The notes under the pieces: generated by a model | Told to the model about the DNA's origin: nothing | The model's database searches: none | The model's input: the letters and a program-made list of their open reading frames with translations, nothing else | In this document: positions 42,250 through 51,600 of the stretch, piece after piece | How positions within the stretch are numbered: position 1 is the first letter of the stretch | Layout of the letters: each line of letters opens with the position of its first letter | Translations under genes and position numbers: made by a program | Origin: CAADGN01 sp035443945 | GTDB lineage: Bacteria; Planctomycetota; Phycisphaerae; Phycisphaerales; UBA1924 | DNA length: 64,000 nucleotides | Direction: 5' to 3' | NCBI GenBank assembly: GCA_035443945.1 | Contig: DAOMNQ010000007.1 | Coordinates: forward strand, 1 to 64,000

Positions 42250-43827
42250 ATGACCGCCCACGGTGCCGGTGCGTATGTGCCGTCCCACATGACCCCGGAC
42301 GAGTTCCGCGCCATCGCACGCCGCATGGTGGACCTCGTCGCCGACTACATGCGCACGGTCGAGCGACGACCCGTGCTCTCGGCCGACCGCCCGGGCGACC
42401 TGCTTGCACGACTTCCGGATCATCCGCCGGAGTGTGGCGAACAGGCCGCTGAGTGGGACGCGATCCTGCGCGACGTTGAGTCGCTCATCATCCCCGGCCT
42501 CACGCACTGGCAGCACCCGTCGTTCTTCGGCTACTTCCCGTGCAACGCCAGCGGGCCGGGCATCCTGGGCGAACTGCTGAGCGCGGGACTCGGCGTGCAG
42601 GGCATGCTCTGGCAGACCAGCCCGGCCTGCACCGAACTCGAGACCCGGATGCTCGACTGGTGCGCCGAACTCTTCGGCCTGCCGGAGTGCTTCCGCTCGA
42701 CGGCCGACAACGCGGGCCTCGGCGGCGGGGGCGTCATCCAGGGCACGGCGAGCGAGGCCGCGCTCGTCGCCCTCGTCGCGGCGCGCCAGAAGTGGAGGCG
42801 CCTGCGCGCGAAGCACACGCCCGCCGGCGCCGAGATTGGCCTGGCGGAATCCGCCATTGAGAAGCCATTCGCAGTCATCGCGTCCGAGGCGGCGCACTCG
42901 TCGATCGCCAAGGCCGCGATGGTCGCGGGCCTCGCCGACGGCCCGGAGGACGACGACCGACTGTGGAGTGTGCCGACCGATGCTCGCGGGGCGATGGACC
43001 TGGGCGCACTGCGTGCTGTCCTCGACGAGCGGCTCGGTCTTCCCGGAGCGCCAGCGCCGCTCGCCGTCGTCGCCACTGTCGGCACGACGGGCGTGGGCGC
43101 GGTCGATCCGATCGCCGACCTTGTGCGCACGCTGGACGACGCCTGGCAGGCCGCGCTCGGCCGCCCGTTCGACGCCTGGCTGCACGTGGACGCCGCGTGG
43201 GCGGGGAGCGCGCTCGTCTGCCCCGAGCACCGGGCGATGATCGCCGGCGTCGAGCGTGCCGACTCGATCACCATCAACCCGCACAAGTGGCTCCTCACGA
43301 ACTTCGACTGCAACCTCTTCTGGACCCGCGACCGGCGCGACCTGACCGACGCCATGAGCGTCACGCCCGAATACCTGCGCAACGCGGCCTCCGAGTCCGG
43401 CGGCGTGATCGACTACCGCGACTGGCAGGTGCCGCTGGGCCGGCGCTTCCGCGCCCTGAAACTCTGGTTCGTGATCCGTCACTACGGGGCGGAGGGCCTG
43501 CGCGCGCACATCCGAGAGCATTGCCGCATCGCCGCGCTGTTCGAGCGTTGGGTGGGGCGTGATGCGCGCTTCGAGATGCCCGTGCCGCGGTCGCTCGGGC
43601 TGGCCTGCTTCCGGCTGCGCGGCGACGACCGGGCGACGCGCGACCTGCTCGACCGCGTGAACGCCACCGGGCGCGCCTTCCTCACGCACACGACCTTCGC
43701 CGCCCCCGGCTCGCCGGCGCGGCTGCTCGCCCGGATGGCGATCGGGGCGACGGCCACCGAGGAACGCCACGTCCGCGAGGCCTGGCGGCTCATCCAGTCC
43801 ACGGCGGACGGGATCACGCTACCCTGA
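42250..43827 (+). CDS. PLP-dependent group II amino-acid decarboxylase
   Basis: 525 residues from ATG 42250. The family order is clear: MTPDEFRAIARRMVDLVADY, HWQHPSFFGYFPCNASGPGI, CTELETRMLDW, GGGVIQGTASEAALVALVAA, SSIAKAAMVAGL, a conserved WLHVDAAWAGSALVCPEHR, and the PLP lysine in SITINPHKWLLTNFDCNLFW. It matches aromatic-L-amino-acid (DOPA/tryptophan/tyrosine) decarboxylases most closely, and glutamate decarboxylase is less likely. The reaction yields an aromatic amine and CO2. It is cytosolic. The gene is downstream of the peptide/C39 unit by 35 bp but has ordinary high GC, so it is probably unrelated. Confidence 0.92.
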   Translation: MTAHGAGAYVPSHMTPDEFRAIARRMVDLVADYMRTVERRPVLSADRPGDLLARLPDHPPECGEQAAEWDAILRDVESLIIPGLTHWQHPSFFGYFPCNASGPGILGELLSAGLGVQGMLWQTSPACTELETRMLDWCAELFGLPECFRSTADNAGLGGGGVIQGTASEAALVALVAARQKWRRLRAKHTPAGAEIGLAESAIEKPFAVIASEAAHSSIAKAAMVAGLADGPEDDDRLWSVPTDARGAMDLGALRAVLDERLGLPGAPAPLAVVATVGTTGVGAVDPIADLVRTLDDAWQAALGRPFDAWLHVDAAWAGSALVCPEHRAMIAGVERADSITINPHKWLLTNFDCNLFWTRDRRDLTDAMSVTPEYLRNAASESGGVIDYRDWQVPLGRRFRALKLWFVIRHYGAEGLRAHIREHCRIAALFERWVGRDARFEMPVPRSLGLACFRLRGDDRATRDLLDRVNATGRAFLTHTTFAAPGSPARLLARMAIGATATEERHVREAWRLIQSTADGITLP

Positions 43828-43871
43828 AGCGCACGCCGACGAGCGCGCGGCGACCGCCGAGTTTGGACGCC

Positions 43872-44504
43872 ATGAATCAGCCCGAAACACCTTCACGACT
43901 CCGCCGCTCGTCGGACGCTTCCCGTTTCGGTCTCTGGGCCATCTGTGCCTCTGTGGTGAGTTTGCTCATGCTTTCGGGGTGTGGCACGCCGAGGAGCGAC
44001 GGCACGTTCACGGTGCCCGCGGGGGCGTACGGCGCGGCGATCGATGCGACGCGCGACGCCCTGCGCGAATACCGCTTCGACCTCGACCGCGTGGACGCGG
44101 CAGCGGGCGTCGTGACCACCACCGGCAAGTGGTCCAGCGGGCTGGCCACGCCGTGGGACGCCGAGCAGTCTTCGATCGGGCAGGAATGGGACGACGCGAT
44201 GAACCGCCAGCAACGGCGTGTCCGCGTGACGTTCGCATCGGCGCAAGGCGAGGGCGCGGATGACCTGCGCTCGCTCGATGCGCAGCTGGTGGGGCGCGTC
44301 GAGGTCACGGTCTACCGGCTGCACCGGCAGGGGTGGAGACTCGAGAGCGAGTCGGTCGGGCGAAGCCGCCGCGCGTTCGACCCCGAACTTGGGCGATCGC
44401 AGGGTTCGCGGTATTTCGTGCCGATCGCGCGCGACGAGCGGCTTGAGGCGCGCATCGCGGACGCGGTTGCCCGCCGCATCGCCGATGCCGCGCCCGCCGA
44501 GTGA
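43872..44504 (+). CDS. Lipoprotein whose signal peptide contains a half-copy of the CACAGAG repeat
   Basis: 210 residues from ATG 43872. The N-terminus has two Arg-rich turns, then GLWAICASVVSLLMLSGC, a lipoprotein signal ending in the lipobox LSGC. Mature part: VPAGAYGAAIDATRDALREY, GVVTTTGKWSSGLATPWD, RRVRVTFASAQ and VEVTVYRLHRQGWRLESESV, a repeated alpha/beta pattern like small outer-membrane or assembly lipoproteins. The bases encoding LWAICASVV (43929-43960) match the right arm of the repeat at 1065, 4445 and 12909 (CTGTGCCTCTGTGGTGA). Function is unknown. Confidence 0.7.
   Translation: MNQPETPSRLRRSSDASRFGLWAICASVVSLLMLSGCGTPRSDGTFTVPAGAYGAAIDATRDALREYRFDLDRVDAAAGVVTTTGKWSSGLATPWDAEQSSIGQEWDDAMNRQQRRVRVTFASAQGEGADDLRSLDAQLVGRVEVTVYRLHRQGWRLESESVGRSRRAFDPELGRSQGSRYFVPIARDERLEARIADAVARRIADAAPAE
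43929..43960 (+). repeat. Half-copy of the CACAGAG repeat inside a lipoprotein signal peptide
   Basis: GGTCTCTGGGCCATCTGTGC followed by CTCTGTGGTGAG corresponds to the CTCTGTG...CTCTGTGGTGA arm of the palindromic repeat. No matching left arm is nearby. Confidence 0.7.
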
Positions 44505-44511
44505 GCGTGCG

Positions 44512-44543
44512 AAAAGGCGGCTGCATGTTCCCATACAGCCGCC
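44512..44543 (-). terminator. Terminator for the HDOD gene (minus strand)
   Basis: Stem GGCGGCTG / CAGCCGCC with a 12-base loop. Read on the minus strand it is followed by TTTTCGC. It lies ~50 bp past the HDOD stop and also directly after the convergent lipoprotein gene. Confidence 0.75.
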
Positions 44544-44591
44544 CGGAGGGAGAAAGAGAGTCCGTTTGAGCGGCGCGCGTGCGCCGGCTGA

Positions 44592-45527
44592 TCAGGCTTC
44601 CAGGGCGAGAATCGGCGAGCCGCACGCCTCGGGCAGCGCGGCCCGGATCGAGTCGAGCGTGTCGTTCGTCAGTTTCAGGTCGTCCATCGCCCGCGGGTCG
44701 ATCTCCAGCGAGGGCAGGTCCAGCCGGAACCCGTCCTCGAGTTCTCCGACGAGGCGGTCGGCGACGTACACGATGAGCGGCAGCGTCCGCTGCTCGAAGG
44801 GCAGGTCGAACGGCTTGTGGTGGTGCCCGGTTACCCGCGCGAACGAGGCGGGAAACTTCCACTTCTCGCACAGCGCGGCCCCGAAGTTCTGGTGGTTCGC
44901 GCCGAAAACGCGTTCCTCGATCTCGAGCATGTCCGCCTGCGGCACGCCGTCCGCGTTGCGCTGCACGCTCTCGACGACTTCGATGAGCCGCGCGCGGCCG
45001 GCCTGCATCTCGACGATGATGCCGATGTCGTGCATCAGGCCCGCGAGGAACGCCTCGTCGGCCAGCCCGAGTTTCAGCGCATCGGCCAGCATCTTGCTCG
45101 CCACGGCGGTCGCGTTCGAGTGATCCCACAGGTTGCGGGCCGAGAACGAGGTCGTCAGTTCGCCGCCGCGGAACAGTTTGGCGAGGCTCGCGGCGATGGC
45201 GATGTTCTTGACGGCGTTGAGTCCGAGGAGCACGATCGCACGGTTGATGGACGCGATCTGCCCCGGCAGCCCGTAGAACGATGAGTTCACGACCTTGAGG
45301 ATGCGGCTGCACAGCGCTGGATCGGTCGAGATGACGCGGTTGAGATCCTGCGCGGTCGAGTTCTTGTCCTCGACGAGTTGCACGATCTTCAGCGTGACCT
45401 CCGGCAGCGTGGCGATGTGGCTGACCTCGCGGATCGCCGATGCCACGGCCTCTTCCCTGCTCTGCGTTGCAACGCTCACTCTGCCGCTCCTTTCGAGCAC
45501 TCGCCCCGGCTCATCAGGGCGGTTCAT
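44592..45527 (-). CDS. HDOD-domain signalling protein
   Basis: 311 residues. The HDOD domain covers ~35-240: HIATLPEVTLKIVQLVEDKN, RVISTDPALCSRILKVVNSS and FYGLPGQIASINRAIVLLGL at its start, AFLAGLMHDIGIIVEMQAG in the middle (HD retained), and VFGANHQNFGAALCEKWKFP near the end. HDOD proteins are non-catalytic relatives of HD-GYP phosphodiesterases and often act in chemotaxis, motility or c-di-GMP signalling. It lies 97 bp downstream of neuC on the same strand, at the end of the flagellin-glycosylation-type operon, which fits a motility-related role. Confidence 0.9.
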   Translation of the reverse strand: MNRPDEPGRVLERSGRVSVATQSREEAVASAIREVSHIATLPEVTLKIVQLVEDKNSTAQDLNRVISTDPALCSRILKVVNSSFYGLPGQIASINRAIVLLGLNAVKNIAIAASLAKLFRGGELTTSFSARNLWDHSNATAVASKMLADALKLGLADEAFLAGLMHDIGIIVEMQAGRARLIEVVESVQRNADGVPQADMLEIEERVFGANHQNFGAALCEKWKFPASFARVTGHHHKPFDLPFEQRTLPLIVYVADRLVGELEDGFRLDLPSLEIDPRAMDDLKLTNDTLDSIRAALPEACGSPILALEA

Positions 45528-45624
45528 CGGCGCACGCGGGGATCAACTTCGCCGAACGGGACGGCTCGGGTGATAACACCATCGGGACCGCCTGCGCAGA
45601 CCGAACGCCCGCGCCAGAGCAACC

Positions 45625-46849
45625 TCAGTAGGTGCAGCGTTTGCGCAGGAGCGTGGCCGAACCGGGGTCCGTCGAGGCCAGCATGGCCGCGGCGCGTTCG
45701 CCGGCGCGCCCGTCGCCGTAGGGATGGCTCAGCGCGGATCGGTCCAGCCCCCGCGCCCGCTCGACCGCACGGCGCACGGACGCCGCCCCCTCGCCCTCGC
45801 ACGCGACAACGTTCGGAGGCCGCTCGCGCCCGCCCTGGCGCACCCCGGGTGAAGGAGGTGCTGAAGTAGACGGTACGCCGGCCGCGCAGGGCGGCCGCCT
45901 CGATCAGGCCCGCCGAACTGTTGCCGACGAGCACGCCGCCCGACTCCGCGGCGCGCTTCAGCAGCCCGATGAACAGCTCGCGCGGCAGGTGCCCGATGCG
46001 CCGCGCCGCGCCGCGCGCCGCCGCGGCCTCGATGGCGCGCGCCACCCCCCCCCTGCCGGGGTCGTGGTTCGGGTCGAACGCCGCCACGCGCATCCCGTTC
46101 AGCCCCGCCAGCACGCCGGACGCGGCCGCTTCTTCCTCCTCCGCGTGCCGGCCGATGGGGTGCATCAGGAAGACCGCCTCCGGCACGCCGCCGCAGAGAG
46201 ACTCGACATCCGCCTCGCTCATGGGCGTGATCGCGTCCAGGCCGTCGATCGCCGGCGACCCGACCACGTGGACGAACTCGGGCCGCTCGCCCATGCGACG
46301 GATGCGCTCCGCCGATTGCTCCGTGGCCGCCAGGTGCAGGTGGGCGAGTTTGGTGATGGCGTGGCGCATGGCCTCGTCGGCGACACCCTCGGCCCGATCG
46401 CCGCCGTGCAAGTGCGCGACGGCCACGCCGCCGACCGACGCCGCGCTCGCCGCCGCGAACGCCTCGATCCGGTCGCCCAGCACGACGACCCAGTCCGGGC
46501 GCAGCCCCGCGATCGACCGGGCGAACCTCGCCACGCCGCGGCCCAGCGCCTCGGCGTCGTCGAGGCGGGTCGAATCGCTCGCCCTCTGCATCGGCACCGA
46601 GTCCGCCACGGGGAACGCGGCCTTCACCTCGCGGAAGGTTTCCGCGGGCGGGATGAGGTGCCCCCCCGCGGCCACCACGAGCAACTCCAACTCGGGGTGC
46701 CGGCGCACAGCCTCCATCACCGGGCGCAGCAGTCCGAACTCCGCCCGCGTGCCGGTGACGACCATCGCGCGCCGCCGCCCGCCCGGCGGCGAATCGTCAA
46801 ACTCGCCCGGCCGCAACGAAGGCTCGCCGTCCCACCCGTCGCCGATCAT
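45625..46849 (-). CDS. neuC: UDP-N-acetylglucosamine 2-epimerase (hydrolysing, NeuC/NnaA type), frameshifted near the 3' end
   Basis: From ATG 46849. MVVTGTRAEFGLLRPVMEAV, WVVVLGDRIEAFAAASAASV, HLHGGDRAEGVADEAMRHAI, VVGSPAIDG and GVLVGNSSAGLIEAAALRGR identify the GT-B-fold epimerase that makes ManNAc (or its analogue) for nonulosonic acid synthesis. After TSFT the frame is lost at a short C/G run (45843-45849). One base less on the coding strand continues as RQGGRERPPNVVACEGEGAA and ends PYGDGRAGERAAAML, then ...TY at 45625, exactly the family C-terminus. As written, an unrelated tail would run to 45524. It is the third of the co-directional genes neuA-neuB-neuC. Confidence 0.85.
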
Positions 46850-46858
46850 GCGGGGACT

Positions 46859-47920
46859 CTACTCCGGCGCCAAGTCGCCCGCGCCCAGCGGCACGTCCGG
46901 TTCCACGTCCCGCGCGAGGCGACGGCCCACGACCTCGCCAAGCCGCCACGGCTCCAACCCCGTCCCCGGCCGCTTGATGGTCAGGTCGTCGGGGATGAGC
47001 GCATGGCCGGCCGGCAGCGCGCGCCGCGTGGTGATCGACTGGCGCGACACCCGCCGCACGTCCGCCTCGCACGCCAGCACGCGCTTCTCCGGCGGGCCGA
47101 TGCGCGGGTCATCTTCTGCGAAGGCGAGCCTCGCGCTCGACCGGGCCGCCTCGGCGTACCGCGCGAACCCGCCGGGGTCCAGCGACGCCGCGTGGTCCGG
47201 GCCGCGCGCGGCACGGTCGTAGGTCAGGTGCTTCTCCAGCACGCACGCCCCGAGCGACGCGGCCAGCGCTCCCGCGTCCTCGCCCGTGGTGTGGTCGCTG
47301 TAGCCGACCGGGCCGTCGAAGATCCGGCGCAGCGCGCCCATCGCCCCGAGCGACGCGTCGGCGTCCGCTGTCGGGTAGCAACTGACGCACTGCAGCAGCG
47401 CGAGCCGATCGCGCGCGCCCGCCAGCCACCCGACCGCACGCTCGATCTCGCGGGCCTCGCACGCGCCCGTGCTCACGATCAGCGGCCTGCTCGTGGCGGC
47501 CATCGCCTCCAGCAGGGGGCGGTTTACGGCGTCCGGGCTGGCGCTCTTGTAGGCGTCCCACGCCAGCCGCTCCGCCTCCGGCACGAGGTCCACGCTGAAG
47601 ACCGTCACGACCGCGTGCATGCCGAGCGCGTGCGCCCGATCGACGACCGCCGCCATGCCCTCGACGCCCAGTTCCAGCCGGCGCAGCATCCCCACCGGGT
47701 CGGACTCGCCCGCCGCTCGCTGGTAGGCGGCGAGTTTGGCGGTGCGGCTCATCAGCAGGTCGGTGCGGAAGTACTGGAGTTTCACCGCGTCCGCGCCAGC
47801 CCGTGCCGCGGCCTCGGTCAGCGCAAGCGCCCGATCGACGGAGCCGTCGTGGTTCACGCCGATCTCGGCGATGACATAGGGCGGCATCCCGCGTCCGATC
47901 TGTCGCTCGCCGATCCTCAT
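46859..47920 (-). CDS. neuB: N-acetylneuraminate/legionaminate-type synthase
   Basis: 353 residues from ATG 47920. The TIM barrel has PYVIAEIGVNHDGSVDRALA, GADAVKLQYFRTDLLM, PLIVSTGACEAREIERAV, LLQCVSCYPTADADASLGAM, GYSDHTTGEDAGALAASLGA and LEKHLTYDRAARGPDHAASL, all NeuB/SpsE hallmarks. A C-terminal SAF (antifreeze-like) domain follows (SITTRRALPAGHALIPDDLT... IKRPGTGLEPW). It condenses PEP with a ManNAc-type sugar. The start overlaps the stop of neuA by four bases, and the stop lies 9 bp before the neuC start. Confidence 0.93.
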   Translation of the reverse strand: MRIGERQIGRGMPPYVIAEIGVNHDGSVDRALALTEAAARAGADAVKLQYFRTDLLMSRTAKLAAYQRAAGESDPVGMLRRLELGVEGMAAVVDRAHALGMHAVVTVFSVDLVPEAERLAWDAYKSASPDAVNRPLLEAMAATSRPLIVSTGACEAREIERAVGWLAGARDRLALLQCVSCYPTADADASLGAMGALRRIFDGPVGYSDHTTGEDAGALAASLGACVLEKHLTYDRAARGPDHAASLDPGGFARYAEAARSSARLAFAEDDPRIGPPEKRVLACEADVRRVSRQSITTRRALPAGHALIPDDLTIKRPGTGLEPWRLGEVVGRRLARDVEPDVPLGAGDLAPE

Positions 47921-48675
47921 CGCACGCCGCGCAGCCGCGCCTCCGCCACCGCGAGGTCGATCGCGTCGTCGATGTCCACCACCTCGCCCGGCTCCGTCGC
48001 CACGCCACGGTGGTCGCGCCCGAGAAAGGCGTGCGGCCCGGGCGCGGCGCCCTCGTCGAGCAGAAGGGCGCGGCGCGACACGACCAGCACGCCGCCGTCC
48101 GGCACGAATGAGGGCGGGAGTTCCTGCCGCCGGTACACGCCGTTGAAGAGCCGCTCGCCCTCCCACGGCGTGACGCGCCCGTCGTCGCTCAGCCGCGCCT
48201 GCCACCACGGGTGGAACTTCCCCGCCGGCGCGTAACTCTGCACCGACGAGCAGCCGGTGCGCCGCAGCAACTCGACGGCCCGGTCGATCAGCCCGGACGG
48301 GCGCACCGGCACGTTGCCGTACAGGATGACGACGCACGCCGAAGGTTCGTGCCCGTCGAGCGTGACGGGCGGTTCCAGGCGCGCCGCCCGGCGCAGGCAC
48401 GCCCGCACCGCGTCGTCCACCGTCGCCGTGTCGCTCGCGTGCTCGGGCTCACGCTCGACGGGTGTCGCGCCCATCTCGCGCCCGATCGCCAACACCTCCG
48501 GCGAATCGCTCGACACCAGCACGGCGTCCACCGTCCGTGCCGCCAGCGCGGCCTCGATTGTCCATGCCACGCACGGTCGGCCCGCGACGAGGGTGGTGTT
48601 CTTCCCCGGGAGGCCCTTGCTCCCCGCCCGGGCCAGCGCCACGGCGATCGTGCGGCAGCCCTGCGTTCCGCCCAT
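47917..48675 (-). CDS. neuA: CMP-N-acetylneuraminate (nonulosonate) cytidylyltransferase
   Basis: 252 residues from ATG 48675. AVALARAGSKGLPGKNTTLV is the nucleotide-binding loop, followed by AWTIEAALAARTVDAVLVSS, MGATPVEREPEHASDTATVD, VILYGNVPVRPSGLIDRAVE and a VDIDDAIDLAVAEARL end, as in CMP-sialic acid synthetases. It activates the sugar made by NeuB. The four-base overlap with neuB shows one operon. It is preceded by the large Maf gene, whose protein probably uses the CMP-sugar. Confidence 0.92.
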   Translation of the reverse strand: MGGTQGCRTIAVALARAGSKGLPGKNTTLVAGRPCVAWTIEAALAARTVDAVLVSSDSPEVLAIGREMGATPVEREPEHASDTATVDDAVRACLRRAARLEPPVTLDGHEPSACVVILYGNVPVRPSGLIDRAVELLRRTGCSSVQSYAPAGKFHPWWQARLSDDGRVTPWEGERLFNGVYRRQELPPSFVPDGGVLVVSRRALLLDEGAAPGPHAFLGRDHRGVATEPGEVVDIDDAIDLAVAEARLRGVR

Positions 48676-48699
48676 CCGCGACGCCTCCCATCCTGCAGA

Positions 48700-51600
48700 C
48701 TACGCCACCGCGCGGCGCGGCGAACGCAGACGCCGCGCCCGCGCCAGCGCTCGCCACACTTCCTCGAAAGGCTGGCGGGTCAGGTTGCCTGCCCGCTGGC
48801 GCGCGTGCAGGTCTGACCCGCTCATCGGCACGCGCCCGTCGCACAGCGCGGTCATGGTCGTGCGGTCCAGGCGGTCGCGTGCGGCCACGGGCAGCGGCAG
48901 CGGCACGATCCGGTCGCCGGCGATGGGCCTCGCCAGCGGGTCGATCACGCACGCCCACGCGTGCATGAGCCAGTGGTCGTAGAAGCCCTCGACCTGCCCG
49001 TACACCGCGTCGCACCGCGTGATGCGCGGGACGACCCACGGGCTTCCCCACGCCCCCCCCTCGCCCGCGAGCGCGACCAGCCGGCGCACGTTCTCCTGCG
49101 CGCCCTCGAAGAGGTTCGCCCCCGCCATGCGCCGGTACGCATCTGCCTCGGACGCCAGCAGGTCCACGCTCACCACGTCCGCGCCGGACCGGGCGAGCGC
49201 ATCCACCACCGATGCCTCACAGAGCAGGTTCGTGCGCAGGTGGACGCCCGCGATGCCGCACTCGCGCGCGATCGCGATGACCTCCTGCCACGCCGGGTGC
49301 ATCAGCGGGTCGCCCGCGCCGGCGAGCGTGACCGCCGCGTCACGGCGCAGCCGCCCGAACTGCGCGAGAATACGCCGCGCCGCGTCGAGCGAGATCGGCC
49401 TGCGCTCCGGCGCCTCGCCCGACCCCCACAGCGTGCGCGCTCGCAGCCCGCCGGTGCGCCGCCCGGTGCAGAGTTCCAGCGTGAGAACCTGTGGCGCTGG
49501 CCCCGCGAGCGAGAGCGGCGACGCCTCGGCCGCGAGGCAGAGCGTGCCCGCGTCCGCCTCGTCCGCCGGCACGCCGCTCGACGCTACCAGGCGCGAGAGC
49601 GCCAGCGCCCGTGACGGCTCGTCCGGGATGAACCGCACGCCCGCGTCGCGCACGATCGGCTCCGCGTGCACGCACACGTCCTTGGCGATCGGGTCCAGCA
49701 CCGGCGCGACCGGCACGTAGCCCAGCAGCCCGCCCATCGACGCGATCGGACCCGCGCCCGCCGACTGCGACGCCAGCTCGTCGGCCAGCGTCCGCTCGAT
49801 GACGCACGGCGCGAGGCCCGGCGGCGACTGTGTGAACGTAAACCGGTGCTCGCTCGGCCTTTCGAGACAGCGTTCCACCACCGCGTCCGTCAGCGCGGGG
49901 TCGAGGAGCGCCCAGTCCGCGCCGCAGATGACCGCCGCGTCGATCCCCTCGTCGCGCATCACGCCCGCGAGCGTCCCGGCGTCAAAGGCCTCGTCGTAGC
50001 AGGTCTGGTTCGCCAGCCCGCCGCGCCAGCACGACCGCGCCCACAGCCGCGCCCGCGCCACGGCGTGGCGGCGCTCGCCGAGCGGGTGATGCTCGACCTG
50101 CCGCACGACGACCTCCAGCCCTGTGGGCGCACCGCCCGCGATGGCGCGCACGCGCCCGGCGTCCTGCGCCAGCAGCACAACGCGGCGCACCCGCTGCGTT
50201 CGCGCCAGCCGGCGCAACAGCATCGCGAGCGGGTTCAGCCCACCGAGGAAGCGGTCTTCGAGGCGGCGCGGCGTGCCCAGCCCGCTCCGATCGGGATCGA
50301 CCGCGACGACCGCCGCGACGCGGAGCGCGTCACGTGAGACGCGCACGCCGTCCGGCTCGGGCGCGGGGGTGCGTGTCACCCTCGGACCGCCCTCCATGGC
50401 GGCCGCCGTGTCGTCGAGCATCCGCCCCATCGCGTCGGCCGCGTCGGCGAGCCAGGTCACGTTCTCGAGGTCGCGCTCGATCTGCTTCTTCTGGCGTTCG
50501 AGCGGCGACAGGCCCGCGTCCAGCCCGATCTCGCGGTCGTGGCGGAAGCGGCGGAGCGTGCCCGTCTGGTTCAGCCGCTGCACGAGTTCGTACGCTGCGC
50601 CGAGCGACTCGACCTCGCGGGCGAGGGCCTGGACGCGTCCGATGAGCCGGTTGACGCGGGCCTGGTCGGCGTGGTGGTCGCGCATTTCCTCGAGAAGCCT
50701 CGCCGTCTCGCGGCTGATCTCTCCCACGCGCCAGACGCCGCGGCGCAGCGCTGTCGCCCGCTCGGCGGCGAGGCGTGCGCCGCGCCGCAGCGCGGCCTGG
50801 TCGCGCTCCGCCGGTGGCAGCGCGATGCGCTGCGCTCCCACCCCCGCGTGCCGGTCCAGCGCATCGGCCAGCGTCATCGGCGTCGTGTGCCGCTTGCGTG
50901 CCCCACCCTCGGTCGCGTCGATCGTGGTCAGCCCGCGCCGCGCGTCCTCCTCGAAGGCCCGCTCGAACTGCACGAGGTAGGCCGCCATCTGGTCGTCGGT
51001 GTAGACGTGCCTGCCCTCGGCGTCCTCGGCGCGGTGCAGCAGGCGCCGATGGCGCACGATCCGCTGCCATTCGAGCATTTCGAGCGTGTTGAACTCGTTG
51101 ATCTCGCCCGCCCAGACCGCGTGGATCGCCGCGCCGGGGCCGTAGTACTGCCCGTCCGTGAACGCGAGGTCCTGCCCGATAAGCATGACCGGGTCACACC
51201 CGAGGTGGCGCGCGAGGTAATACGCCAGGTGCGCCACCGTCGCGCCCGCGGGAAGCGTGGCCGGGTCGTGCCGGCGTGCGCTCCCCAGCACGGCGTCCAG
51301 CACCGGGTCCGCCGGGCAGCGGATCGCGCCGGGGAACGACGCGAGGATCGCCGGATTCGCCTTCGCGTCGGCGACGAGCGTGACTCCCCGCACGTCGTCG
51401 GCGGTCAGCCCCTCGTAGAAGCGTCGCGAGATCTCGTGCCAGTCCAGCGCGGTGACGAAATGCGGGCGGATGCCCCGTTCGAGCAACTGCTTCAGCACCG
51501 TCTGCACCGCGATGATGACGACGCGGTCGCGCACGCCGGGGCGCGCCAGCAGGTCGATGTTCCGCCGCAGGCTCGGCCCCGCGCTCACCACCACCGCGGG

